NCBI GenBank assembly: GCA_963705495.1
Contig: CAVPJQ010000016.1
Location: forward strand, 1 to 64,000
Direction of reading: 5' to 3'
Origin: DATBVX01 sp963705495
Lineage (GTDB): Bacteria > Pseudomonadota > Gammaproteobacteria > Steroidobacterales > Steroidobacteraceae
DNA length: 64,000 nucleotides
The notes beneath the pieces were generated by a model. It saw only the letters and a list, made by a program, of their open reading frames with translations. It made no database searches and had not been told where the DNA came from. Within the stretch, counting starts at the first letter, position 1. The number at the start of each line of letters is the position of its first letter. Below, piece by piece: positions 40,185-49,510 of this stretch. The position numbers and the translations under genes were made by a program.

Positions 40185-40949
40185 AGCCTGACCTCGATAC
40201 CGACGTGCTTCAGGTGCCGCTTCAGGGCGGCGATGTTGACCGTACCGTCGTGGAATACGCTGGCAGCGAGCGCACCATCGACGCCCGTCTGCGCAAAGAC
40301 TGCACCGAAATCGGTCACCGAACCGGCCCCACCCGAGGCCACCAGCGGCACCTGGCAGACGGCGCGCACCGCGGCGAGCTGCGCCAGATCATAGCCGTGG
40401 CGCACGCCGTCGCTCGCCATGCAGTTGAGCACGATCTCGCCGGCACCGCGTTCCTGCACCTCGCGCACCCAGTCGAGTGTCGCGTGCAGCGTGTCGCGGC
40501 TGCGATGCGGATCGCCCGTGAACTGGTACACGTGGTAACCGTCGTCGAGCGTCTGGCTGTCGATGCCGACCACGACGCACTGCGAGCCGAAGCGCGCACT
40601 CAGGCGATTGATCAGTTCCGGGTCGGCGAGCGCAGGTGAGTTCACCGAGATCTTCTCGGCGCCGGAGTTCAGCACGACCTCGGCGTCCGCGACGGAGCGG
40701 ATGCCGCCGGCCACGCAGAACGGAATGTCGAGCAGGCGAGCGACCGCTGCCATCCAGCTGCGGTCCACGGATCGGCCGTCCGGGCTCGCCGTGATGTCGT
40801 AGAACACGAGTTCGTCCGCGCCTTCGTCGCGATAGCGTGCGGCGAGCTCCAGGATGTCGCCGACGACACGGTGATCGCGGAAGCGCACGCCCTTGACGAC
40901 CTGCCCGTCGCGCACGTCGAGGCAGGGAATTATGCGTTTGGCAAGAATG
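40181..40949 (-). CDS. hisF: Imidazole glycerol phosphate synthase, cyclase subunit
   Basis: About 256 residues. It shows the HisF (beta/alpha)8 motifs IIPCLDVRDGQVVKGVRF, ADELVFYDITAS, FCVAGGIRSVADAEVVLNSGAEKISVNSPAL, NCMASDGVRHGYDL and VASGGAGSVTDF. It takes ammonia from HisH to form IGP and AICAR. No ATG, GTG or TTG stands at the expected N-terminus: the codon before LAKRIIPCLDV is ATT at 40949, within the end of hisA. Either a rare ATT start is used or a base error has removed the start. Confidence 0.88.
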
Positions 40950-41671
40950 GCGCGAGCTCCTGTGCATCGATGCCTTCTTCCAGCAAGGCGCGGCCGCTGA
41001 TGGCGGCCGCGACCCCGAGTCCGCGAGCGCACGCAGGTCAGCGGCTGAGCGCACGCCGCCCGAGGCCTGCCATTCGATCTCCGGAAACCGGCGCAGCGCC
41101 TCGGCGTACAGCGCCAGGTTCGGCCCGTTCAGCGCACCGTCGCGTTCGACGTCGGTGCACAGCACGTGTTGAAGCCCGCCGGGCGGAAAGCGTCCAGCGC
41201 CTCCCAGAGTGTGCGTTGCCGTCTGTACTTGCCAGCCGTGCGTCGCGCAGCGCGGCGTACCGGTCGGCGTCGAGGCGCACGTCGAAGGCGAGGGCGATCG
41301 CGTCGCGACCAAAGCGGCGCAGCCACATCAGCACCTGGTCAGGCTTCGTGACCGCGGCGCTGCCGATCACGACGCGGGCGACACCGGCATGCAGCAGCGC
41401 GTCGATCGCGGCCGAATCGCGGATGCCGCCGCCGACCTGCAGCTGCATCGTCCGGCATGGCGGCGAGCCTGAGGATGATGTCGCGGTTGACCTGCTGGCC
41501 GTCGCGTGCGCCGTCGAGGTCGACGACGTGCAGCCAGCGTGCGCCCAGCTCGCGATAGCGCTCCAGGAGCACCGCGGGCTCGATGTCGTAGCGGGTCTCG
41601 GCGGCGAAATCGCCGCGCAGCAGGCGCACGCAGTGGCCGCCGCGCAGGTCGATGGCGGGAATGAGCAGCAT
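40931..41671 (-). CDS. hisA: ProFAR isomerase (frame changes)
   Basis: About 247 residues when joined. It begins MLLIPAIDLRGGHCVRLLRGDF (ATG in a TGATG overlap with hisH), then WLHVVDLDGARDGQQVNRD, the LQVGGGIRD motif, VVIGSAAVTKP, TDVERDGALNGPNLALY and the QASGGVRSAADLRAL region. It isomerises the ProFAR intermediate in step 4 of histidine synthesis. Frames change near 41440, 41210 and 41020. It ends ...LAPFLPNA, overlapping hisF. Confidence 0.85.
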
Positions 41672-42266
41672 CAGGCGAGCGCCAGGAAGTTGCCCAGGAT
41701 GCGCGCACCGGCGCGCGCCGAACGCTCGGGATGAAACTGCGCGCCGCGGAAGTTGCCTCGCGCGACCACCGCGGAGAAGGGTTCGCCGTAGTAGTCGCTG
41801 CGACGGTTTCGGGTCCGATCGGCGCCGCATAGCTGTGCACGAAGTACACGCGCTCGCCAGTCGATCCCGTCGAGCAGGGGCGCGGATCGCCGTGCCGTCA
41901 GCTGATTCCAGCCCATGTGCGGCACCGGACGGCCCGGCGCCGCGGTCAGACGGTGTGCAGTGCCGGGAATCGCGCCGAGGCACGCGTACCGAGCCTTCCT
42001 CGGAAGCGTCGTACAGCAGCTGCATGCCGAGGCAGATGCCGAGCACCGGTTGCGTCAAGCGCTCGGAATCAGCACGTCGAGCCCGTGGGCGCGCAGGCGC
42101 GCCATCGCATCCGCCGCGGCGCCGACACCCGGCAGGATGACGTGGCGCCGCGCGGATCGGCGGACGGATCGCTGGTCAGTACAGGCTCGACCGAGCCGCT
42201 CCAGCGCAGACGCAGCGAGGCGATGTTGGCGCCGCCGTTGTCGATGATGACCACTCGCCTGGTCAC
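41671..42266 (-). CDS. hisH: Imidazole glycerol phosphate synthase, glutaminase subunit (frame changes)
   Basis: About 198 residues. It starts at GTG 42266 in a GTGA overlap with hisB (VTRRVVIIDNGGANIASL), then HVILPGVGAAADAMARL, the nucleophile motif PVLGICLGMQLLYDASEEG with catalytic Cys, PHMGWNQL, and the C-terminal QFHPERSARAGARIL with the catalytic His and Glu. Class I glutamine amidotransferase supplying ammonia to HisF. Frames change near 42200, 42060, 41970 and 41830. Confidence 0.83.
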
Positions 42267-43351
42267 AGCACGCCCTTGCTGCTCGGCAGCTCGGTGCCTT
42301 CGAGCCGGATCGCCTGGCGCAGCGCCCGGCCCACGCCCTTGAAGCAGGCCTCGACCATGTGGTGCGTGTTCTCGCCGTGCACCTGACGTGCATCGCGGCG
42401 CCCAAGGCTTCGGCCAGCGAGCGGAAGAAGTGCGGCACCAGCTCGGTGGGCAGCTCGCCCACCCGCTCGCGACCGAACGTCCCTCGAAGACGAAGTAGGC
42501 ACGACCCGACAGGTCGATCGCGACTGCGGCCTGCGCTTCGTCCATCGGCAGCAGGAAGCCGTAGCGTGCGATGCCGCGCTTGTCGCCGAGCGCCTGCCGC
42601 AACGCCTGGCCGAGCGCCAGCGCGCAGTCCTCGACCGTGTGGTGCTCGTCGATGTGCAGGTCGCCGCGTGCGCTCAGCTGCAGCGCGAAGCCGCCATGCC
42701 GCGCGATCTGCTCGAGCATGTGATCGAAGAAGCCGATGCCGGTGGCGATCTCGATCGGCCCTTCCGGTCGAGGTCGACGCACGTTGATCGGTTTCCGGCT
42801 TGCGCCGGGAGACCTGCGCCGCCGTTCAGGCCGCGTGAGACTCGCGTGCAATCGCTGCCCATGACTCCTGCGGTCGCTCCGTCGCGTCGCACGCGCAGGC
42901 CGGCGATGCCGAGGTTGCGGGCGAGCTCCAGGTCCGTGTCGCGATCGCCGATCACGACGCTGGCTGCGCGATCGAGGGGATAACTGGCCAGCCAATCGGT
43001 CAACAGACCCAGTTTCGGCTTGCGGCACTCGCAGCCGTCGGCGGCGAAATGCGGGCAGATGAACACCGCGTCGAAGCGGATGCCCTGCGACGCAGAAGAG
43101 CTCCAGGAGGAAATCCTGCGAGGCACGAAAGTCGGCCTCGGGAAAGCTCGGGCGTGCCGAGTCCGTCCTGGTTGGTCACCATCACGAGCCCGAACCCGGC
43201 GCGTTGCAGCTCGAGCAGCGCCGGGATCACGCCGGGCATGAGGCGGATCTTGTCGAGGCTGTCGACCTGTTCGTCGGGCGGCTCCTCGACCAGCGTGCCG
43301 TCGCGATCGACGAACAGGAACCTTGACAGGCGCGCTCATGCGCACGCTCAT
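42263..43351 (-). CDS. hisB: Bifunctional histidinol-phosphatase / IGP dehydratase (frame changes)
   Basis: Joined length about 363 residues, matching the bifunctional enterobacterial-type HisB. The N-terminal HAD phosphatase is recognisable by LMPGVIPALLELQRAGFGLVMVTNQDGLGT, the zinc-loop CPHFAADGCECRKPK and VIGDRDTDLELARNLGI. The C-terminal dehydratase has GIGFFDHMLEQIARHGGF, DEHHTVEDCALALGQAL, HFFRSLAEAL and a final ENTHHMVEACFKGVGRALRQA. Start ATG 43351 (ATGA with hisC) or 43339 in the same frame. Several frame changes occur between 43320 and 42440. Confidence 0.85.
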
Positions 43352-44393
43352 GCGCGGAGCAGGCGCTCGTTCTGCTCCGGCGTGCCGATCGAGATGCGCA
43401 GGCAGTTCTCGAGGCCGGCCCGTTGCCGAAAGTCGCGGACCAGCAGGCCCTTGCCGATGCCGCGATCGAAATGCCTGGTCGGCGTCCGGCATCGACCAGC
43501 AGGAAATTGGCATCGCTCGGCCAGACCTCCGCAACGAGGGCTGAGGCGCGCAGCTGCGAGGCCATCCGCTCGCGCTCGGCAATGATGAGCTCGAGTCGCG
43601 CGCGCGCAATGGCGAGCTGCGGCGGCTCGAGTGCCCGGAGGGCCGCTTCGACCGTCGGGGCGGGCATGGCATACGGCGGAATGATCCGGCGCAGCAGCCC
43701 GACGATGTCGGGCTCGCCGAGCAACGCGCCGCAGCGCGCGCCGGCGAGCGCGTAGGCCTTCGACAGCGTGCGCAGCACGACGAGGTTGTCGGGATGCTCC
43801 AGCAGGCTGGCGAGGCTTCGACACCCGAGAACTCGACGTAGGCCTCGTCGACGACCACGAGTGCCTGGCGCTGCAGCCGCGCAACGAGCCGCTCGATCAC
43901 GGCCTCGTCGAGCAGGTTGCCGGTCGGGTTGTTGGGCGAGCAGAGGAACACGATCTTCGCGTCCGGCTGCCAGCGCTCAATGATCGCCGCCTCGTCGAGC
44001 GCAAAGCCGCGCTCGCGATCGAGCGGGACCTCGACGACGTCGGCGCCCTGGATCCGCGCCGCGACTTCGTACATGCCGAAGGTCGGCGGGCAGATCATGA
44101 CGCGGTCGCGCTGGCGCGGCAGAACGCGCGCACCAGCAGGTCGATGGCCTCGTCGCTGCCGCGACCGACCAGCACCCGGTCGGGCGCCACGCCGTACAAC
44201 TGCGCCAGGCGCTCGACCAGCGCCGGCGGCTGCGGCTCGGGATAGCGGTTGAGTCCGGCCGGCGAGTTGTCGCCGGTGCGCGCCACGGCATCTCGTTGGC
44301 GTGCATGCGCTCGAGCGAGGGATCCCAGGCCGCGTGCTGGTAGGGCACGAGTCCGATGAGCTCGGGCCGCGCAATGTGCTGCGTGGTGCTCAT
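43348..44393 (-). CDS. hisC: Histidinol-phosphate aminotransferase (frame changes)
   Basis: About 348 residues. Fragments in order: N-terminus with LVPYQ and LERMHANE; LNRYPEPQPPALVERLAQLYGV; RVLVGRGSDEAIDLLVRAFCR; VFLCSPNNPTGNLLDEAVI; VVVDEAYVEF; the PLP lysine in LRTLSKAYALAGARCG; and LENCLRISIGTPEQNERLL. Fold-type I aminotransferase for step 7 of the pathway. It starts in an ATGA overlap with hisD. At least four frame changes. Confidence 0.85.
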
Positions 44394-45712
44394 GCGTCAC
44401 CTCGCTCGGCGAGCGCGCTCAGGCGAACCGCGACCGCCTTGGCATGCGCATCGAGCCCCTCGAGCTGGGCCAGCGTGCGCGGTCGGGCCGAGCTGCGCAG
44501 GCCGGCCGGTGTCAGTTCCTGCACCGTGATGCGCTTGAGGAAGTCGATCACCGACAGGCCGCTGTAGGCGCGGGCGTGCCCGTAGTCGGCAGCACGTGGT
44601 TGGTGCCGCTGCAGTAGTCGCCCATCGTTTCCGGCGACCACGCGCCGAGGAAGACCGAGCCGGCATTGCGGACCTGGTCGAGCCAGCGGCGCGGCTCGCG
44701 CACCTGCAGGATGAGGTGCTCGGGTGCGTAAGCGTTGCTGACCTCGATCGCGGCCGCGAGGCTGTCCACGACGATGACGCGCGAGCCGGCGAGCGCGTGC
44801 TGCAGGATCTCGCGTCGCTGAGCACTCGCCACTGCGCTTCGACCTGCGCGAGTGCCTCGCGCGCCAGGCGCGAGGACGTCGTGACCAGGATCGCCTGCGC
44901 GTCCGGACTGTGCTCGGCCTGCGCCAGCAGGTCGGCGGCGACGAACTCCGCGCGTGCGCTGTCATCGGCGATGACCAGCACTTCCGACGGACCGGCCGGC
45001 AGGTCGCAGCGCTGCGCCTGCGGCATCGCGCGACGACCAGTGCTTGGCGGCGGTGACCCACGCATTGCCCGGCCCGAAGATCTTGTCGACCTTCGGCACC
45101 GATTCGGTGCCGTACGCCATCGCGGCGATGGCCTGCGCGCCGCCGACCTTGAAGACCGTTCGATGCCGCACAGCCGGGCAACGAAGAGCACCGCGGGATC
45201 GGCGCGACCGTCCGGCCGCGGCGGCGTGCACAGCACGCGCACCGGGCAGCCGGCGATCTGCGCCGGAACCGCCAGCATGATCGCGGTGGAGGGCAGGGGC
45301 GCGGTGCCGGCGGGCACGTACAGCCCGACGGCGTCGATCGGCGCGACGCGGCGTTCGCACACGACCCCGTGCATCGTTTCGACACCAGCCGCTTCGGGAT
45401 CTGCGCGCGTGGAAGCGGTGCACGTTGTCGATCGCGCGCTCCAGCGCCATCCCGCGCTTCGACAGGCAGCACGGCCTCGGCGGCCGCGAACTCGGCGGCT
45501 GCTGACGCTCAGCGTGTCGAGGTCGACGCCATCGAGCTCGCGTGTGAGCTACGGGCAGCGGCGTCGCCGCGCCGCGGACCCGGTCGATGATCTGCGCGCC
45601 GTGTCGAGCACCTCCGCCGCATCGCGCTGCGCCGGTCGTCGCAGCGCCGCCGTCGCGTTCGCCCTCCGCGAGCTGCGTCCAGTCGAGGACGGATCGTCGA
45701 ATGCCCTGTCAT
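44390..45712 (-). CDS. hisD: Histidinol dehydrogenase (frame changes)
   Basis: 441 codons, close to the usual ~434. The N-terminal third is badly scrambled by frame changes. Clear blocks then appear: KVGGAQAIAAMAYGTESVPKVDKIFGPGNAWVTAAK, DLPAGPSEVLVIADDSARAEFVAADLLAQAEHSPDAQ, the NAYAPEHLILQV segment with the active-site-proximal His, and AGSVFLGAWSPETMGDYCSGTNHVLPT. Oxidises histidinol to histidine in two NAD+ steps. ATG 45712 overlaps the hisG stop, and its own stop overlaps hisC. Confidence 0.85.
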
Positions 45713-46604
45713 GCCAGCATCTTCTCGACCGGCAGCACCAGCACGGCGCTGGCGCCGGCGGCCTTCAGGCTCTCGAGCGTCTCCCAGAACACGTTCTCGC
45801 GGCAGACGGCGTGCACCGCGACCTTGTCGCCGACGCCGTCGAGCGGAATGATCGTCGGCGACTCGCTGCCGGGCAGCAGCCGCGGATCTCCGCGCAGCGC
45901 CGAGCGCGGCGCGTGCAGCATGATGTACTTGCTCTCCTTCACCTGCTGGACGCCGTCGATGCGCAGCAGCAGCCGGCGCACCCAGTCTTCCTTGTCCTCG
46001 GGCAGCGGCACCGGCGTGCGGATCAGCGCCGCCTGGCTTTCGAGCACGGTCTCCACTTCGCGCAGGTGATTGGCGAGCAGCGTCGAGCCGGTCGACACGA
46101 GGTCGCAGATCAGGTCGGCGCGGCCGAGGCGCGGCGCGATTTCGACGGCGCCGGACAAGCGTGACGATCTCGGCCGGGAGTCGCGCTCGCGCAGGAATCG
46201 CGCCAGCATGTGCGGATAGGTCGTGGCGATGCGCTTGCCGGCAGGTCGGCCGGCCCGCGTAGGCCATCTCTCGGGCACCGCGAGCGACAGGCGGCAGCGG
46301 CCGAAGTCGAGCTGCTGGATCGGTCGAACAGCGCGCGCCCGCCGCGCGCCGCCAGCGCGAGGCGCTTCTCCTCGATCACGTTCAGGCCGACGAGGCCCAG
46401 GTCGCAGACGTCCTCCTGCACCAGGTCGGGGATGTCGTCGTCGCGCACGAACAGCACGTCGAGCGGCATGTTCTCGCCGTAGCACATGAGCTGGTCCTTG
46501 CCGCGGCTGTACTTCAGGCCGCAGCGGACCAGCAGGTCGAGCGAGTGGTCGGTGAGGCGGCCGGATTTCTGCACGGCGAGCTTGAGGCGCTGGCGCTTAT
46601 CCAT
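45709..46604 (-). CDS. hisG: ATP phosphoribosyltransferase, long form (frame changes)
   Basis: About 298 residues. Begins RLKLAVQKSGRLTDHSLDLL, then DVLFVRDDDIPDLVQEDVCDLGLVGLNVIEE, KRIATTYPHMLARFL, EIAPRLGRADLICDLVSTGSTLLANHL and the C-terminal HisG_C regulatory domain (TIIPLDGVGDKVAVHAVCRENVFWETLE). The long form is feedback-inhibited by histidine in relatives. It starts at ATG 46604, overlapping the TrpR-like gene by eight bases. Frame changes near 46330 and 46170. Confidence 0.87.
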
Positions 46605-46913
46605 GGTCGCGGCTCTCGAGGCGCCTCACGGCGGTCGCGTAGCCGCCGTTGCCGGCGGCGAGGTAGCGGGCGACGCGCCCGATGGTCGTGACGCTGACGC
46701 CGGTGAGGCGTGGATCTCGCGGTAGGGCAGGCCGCGCTGCAGGAACTCGACCACGGCCCAGCGGTCGGCCATGGCCTGCAGTTCCGCCGGCGTGCACAGG
46801 TCGCGGAAGAAGTCGCGGCATTCGTCGACCGTGCGCAGCGTCAGGATGGCCCCGTACAGCGCGCGTTCGGCCAGCTGCTCCTGGCGGGCGGTGATTGCAC
46901 GGTGCTTTTTCAT
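46597..46913 (-). CDS. YerC/YecD TrpR-like regulator heading the his operon (one frame change)
   Basis: About 105 residues. From ATG 46913: KKHRAITARQEQLAERALYGAILTLRTVDECRDFFRDLCTPAEL, then a helix-turn-helix of the Trp-repressor type (MADRWAVVEFLQRGLPYREI ... TGVSVTTIGRVARYL). The frame changes near 46715 inside the HTH. Position ahead of hisG is typical of Xanthomonadales-like his operons, so it is the likely histidine-operon repressor. A perfect palindrome 20 bases upstream of its start codon is its candidate operator. Confidence 0.82.
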
Positions 46914-46932
46914 GGGTGGCCGCTCGTACCAA

Positions 46933-46952
46933 TGTATTAGCACGTTAATACA
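46933..46952. promoter_or_regulatory. Palindromic operator candidate for the TrpR-like regulator
   Basis: TGTATTA (46933-46939), six-base spacer GCACGT, TAATACA (46946-46952): perfect 7-bp arms in an AT-rich island. It lies 20 bases upstream of the regulator's start codon. On the minus strand a TTGATT (rc of 46970-46975 region) lies about 17 bases before TGTATT, so the palindrome would cover the -10 region of the his promoter, a classical position for autorepression. Confidence 0.6.
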
Positions 46953-46989
46953 ATAGGCCACTGTCAGGCAATCAATTCGTGGCCGATTC

Positions 46990-47019
46990 TTGACGTGCTC
47001 GCCCTGCGCCCCGTAGACT
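46990..47019 (+). promoter_or_regulatory. Promoter of the SAM riboswitch-metX-metB transcript
   Basis: TTGACG (46990-46995), 18-base spacer, TAGACT (47014-47019). A start point seven to nine bases later would fall at the first base of the riboswitch P1 stem (47028), which strongly supports the call. Confidence 0.6.
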
Positions 47020-47027
47020 TCGCGCCA

Positions 47028-47142
47028 CTCATCGAGACCGGCTGAGGGACAAGGCCCTTGGAAGCCGGGGCAACCGCCGAAGCCAACCCCTTCGAAAAGG
47101 TGCCAACTCCTGCGAGGTCCCCCGGCCGCTTCGACAGATGAG
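47028..47142 (+). ncRNA. SAM-I (S-box) riboswitch
   Basis: The P1 stem is CTCATC (47028-47033) with GATGAG (47137-47142). Between them the conserved S-box core can be followed: ATCGAGACCGGCTGAGGGAC, GGCCC, then GCCGGGGCAACC, AAGGTGCCAACTCC and GACAGATGAG. It lies directly ahead of metX and metB, which are methionine-synthesis genes, so SAM should switch them off. This is the class of riboswitch known from Firmicutes and also found upstream of metX in Xanthomonadales-like bacteria. Confidence 0.92.
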
Positions 47143-47156
47143 ATGCCAGCGAGGCT

Positions 47157-47219
47157 CCCTTGCTTTCGGGCAAGGGTGTTGGTCGCAGCAGCTCTCCCCA
47201 CGCGGACCTTCCGCAGGGG
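47157..47219 (+). promoter_or_regulatory. Hairpins of the riboswitch expression platform
   Basis: Two strong hairpins follow the aptamer: CCCTTGC / GCAAGGG (47157-47163, 47170-47176) and a compound stem CCCC-GCGGA / TCCGC-GGGG (47196-47219). Neither is followed by a U-run, so they are not typical intrinsic terminators. They may act through translation or Rho. The GAAGG ribosome site of metX is some 40 bases further on. Confidence 0.55.
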
Positions 47220-47272
47220 TTCCGATGAGTGGAACCCGATCCGGCCGTATGCCGGTGCCAGAAGGTCTGAAA

Positions 47273-48315
47273 ATGACGATTGCAGAGGCCGTCCCAACAC
47301 GCGTCCCGACACCGTCGGGCACGGATGACAGTGCCATCGAATTGCGCGAGGGCATCCTCGAGGTGCCCGGGCGTGCTGCGCCTGCACCACGGCGGCGAGC
47401 TCGAGGGCGTGCGGGTCGCCTGGCGCCTGGCGGGGCAGCCCCGCGCGCCGGTGGTCGCCGCACTCGGCGGCATCTCGGCTCACCGGATCGTGTACTCGCA
47501 CGGCGATGCGCGCGGCTGGTGGGACGGCATCGTCGGCCCAGGCCGGGCGCTCGATGCGACACGGTTTCGCGTGCTCGGCATCGACTTTCTGGGCGGCAGC
47601 GGCGCCACCACGGGTCCGCGCGTCGGCGAACCCTTCCCCAGCGTCAGTTCCTACGACCAGGCGGAATTGCTGCTGCGGCTGCTCAATCACCTGGGCATCG
47701 CTCGCCTGCATGCCATCGCCGGCGCTTCCTACGGCGGCATGGTGGCGCTGGCGTTTGGCGAGCGTTTCGCGCAGCGCGTCGAACGCCTGCTCGTGATCAG
47801 CGCGAGCGACCGAACGCATCCGATGGCGACGGCCTGGCGCAGCGTGCAGCGGCGCCTCGTGCGCTACGCGCTCAGTCATGGGGAGGGAGCGCGGGGCCTG
47901 GAGCTGGCGCGCGCGCTCGCCATGGCGACCTACCGCAGCCCGGAGGAATTCGCGGCGCGCTTCCGGGCTGCGCCCGAGCGCCTGGGCGACAGGTTCGAGT
48001 TCCCGGTCGAGCACTACCTGTTTGCGCGCGGCGCGACTACGCCGCGCAATACCGGCCCGAGGCCTTCCTCTGCCTGTCGGAGTCGATCGACCTGCACCGC
48101 GTCGACGCCGCGCGCATCGGCGTCGCGACGACGATCGTCGGCGTGCGCGAGGACCAGCTCGTGCCGCTCGCCGACCTGCGGGCGCTGCGCGCGCGTCTGC
48201 CGCACGCGCACACCTGGTCGAGATCTCGTCCATCTACGGCCACGACGCCTTCCTGAAGGAAGCCGGGCAACTGGAGCCGGTCTTCCGCCATTGCCTGGAG
48301 AATTCCCATGAGTGA
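47273..48315 (+). CDS. metX: Homoserine O-acyltransferase, MetX family (frame changes)
   Basis: About 347 residues from ATG 47273 (GAAGG upstream). Alpha/beta-hydrolase fold with the family blocks VVAALGGISAHR, GWWDGIVGPGRALDATRFRVLGIDFLGGSG, the nucleophile in IAGASYGGMVALAFGERF, and the C-terminal catalytic region VREDQLVPLADLRALRARLPHA and YGHDAFLKEAGQLEPVF. Frames change near 47370, 48040 and 48215. Length and the short insert-free form recall the Xanthomonad-type MetX that uses succinyl-CoA; acetyl versus succinyl specificity cannot be proven here. It overlaps metB by eight bases. Confidence 0.83.
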
Positions 48316-49509
48316 GAAGTGGCAGCCAGCGACTCGCGCCGTGCGCGCGGCGCTCGAATCAGACGCGGCAACGGCGCCGTCGTGCCGCCGATCCACCTGA
48401 CCTCGACGTTCGCGTTTCGGCGTTCGGCGAGAAGGGCCAGTACGACTACTCGCGCTCGGGCAATCCGACGCGCGATGCACTGGGCGACGCGCTGGCTGAC
48501 CTCGAGGGCGGAGCCGGCGCGGTCGTCACCAGCTCGGGCATGGGCGCGATTACGGTCGTCATGTCATCTGCTCGAGCCGACGACGCTGATGGTCGCGCCG
48601 CACGACTGCTACGGCGGCACGTATCGGCTGTTCAGCGCTTGGCGCGCAGCAGCACTCCGGGTCGAGTTCGTCGACCAGACCGATCCGGACGCGTTGCGTG
48701 CCGCCTGTGCCCGCAAGCCGAGACTCGTCTGGATCGAGACGCCGAGCAATCCGCTGCTGCGCATCGTCGACATCCGCGCGGCGGCGCGGCTCGCGCAGGC
48801 GTGCGGCGCACTGCTCGTCGTCGACAACACCTTCCTGTCGCCGGGCTGGCAGCGGCCGATCGCACTCGGCGCCGACCTCGTGGTGCACTCGACGACCAAG
48901 TACCTCAACGGCCACAGCGACGTCGTCGGCGGCGCGGTGATGGCGCGAACCGCCGAGCTGCATGAGCAGCTCGCGTGGTGGGCCAATTGCCTCGGCGTGA
49001 CTGGCTCGCCGTTCGACAGCTACCTGACGCTGCGCGGCCTGCGCACGCTGCACGCGCGGCTGGCGATGCATCAGCACAATGCGCGCGCCCTGGTCGATCA
49101 GTTGCTCGCGAGCCCAGCGGTCGCGCGTGTCTACTACCCGGGCTTGCCACGCACCCCGGCCACAGCGTCGCCACCGCCCAGCAATCGGCTTCGGCGCCAT
49201 GGTCAGCTTCGAGCTCAAGGGCGGCATCCCTGCCGTGGAGGCCTTCGTGACGGGCCTGCACTGCTTCTCGCTGGCCGAATCGCTCGGCGGCGTCGAGAGC
49301 CTGGTCGCGCACCCGGCGACCATGACGCATGCGGCGATGGACGCTGACGCGCGCGCGCACCGCCGGAATCTCGGACGCGCTGCTGCGCCTGTCGGTCGGC
49401 ATCGAGGCGCTGCAGGACCTGCCGCACGACCTCGCGAGCGCCTGGAGCGCGTGGCGCAGCTCACCTGCGCCCCAAGGATCGAGCGCGCCTGGCTCGAGCC
49501 GCCTGCTGA
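48308..49509 (+). CDS. metB: Cystathionine gamma-synthase (frame changes)
   Basis: About 400 residues when joined. It follows E. coli MetB closely: VVPPIHLTSTFAF, YDYSRSGNPTRDALGDALADLEGGAGAV, LMVAPHDCYGGTYRLF, WIETPSNPLLRIVDI, VVDNTFLSP, the PLP lysine in HSTTKYLNGHSDVVGGAV, WWANCLGVTGSPFDSYLTLRGLRTL and FSLAESLGGVESLVAHPATMTHA. It condenses O-succinylhomoserine with cysteine. Frames change near 48360, 48425, 48570, 49170, 49360 and 49450. The joined end at 49509 leaves one base before the convergent leuB stop. A MetZ-type sulfhydrylase role is the alternative. Confidence 0.83.
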
Positions 49510-49510
49510 T

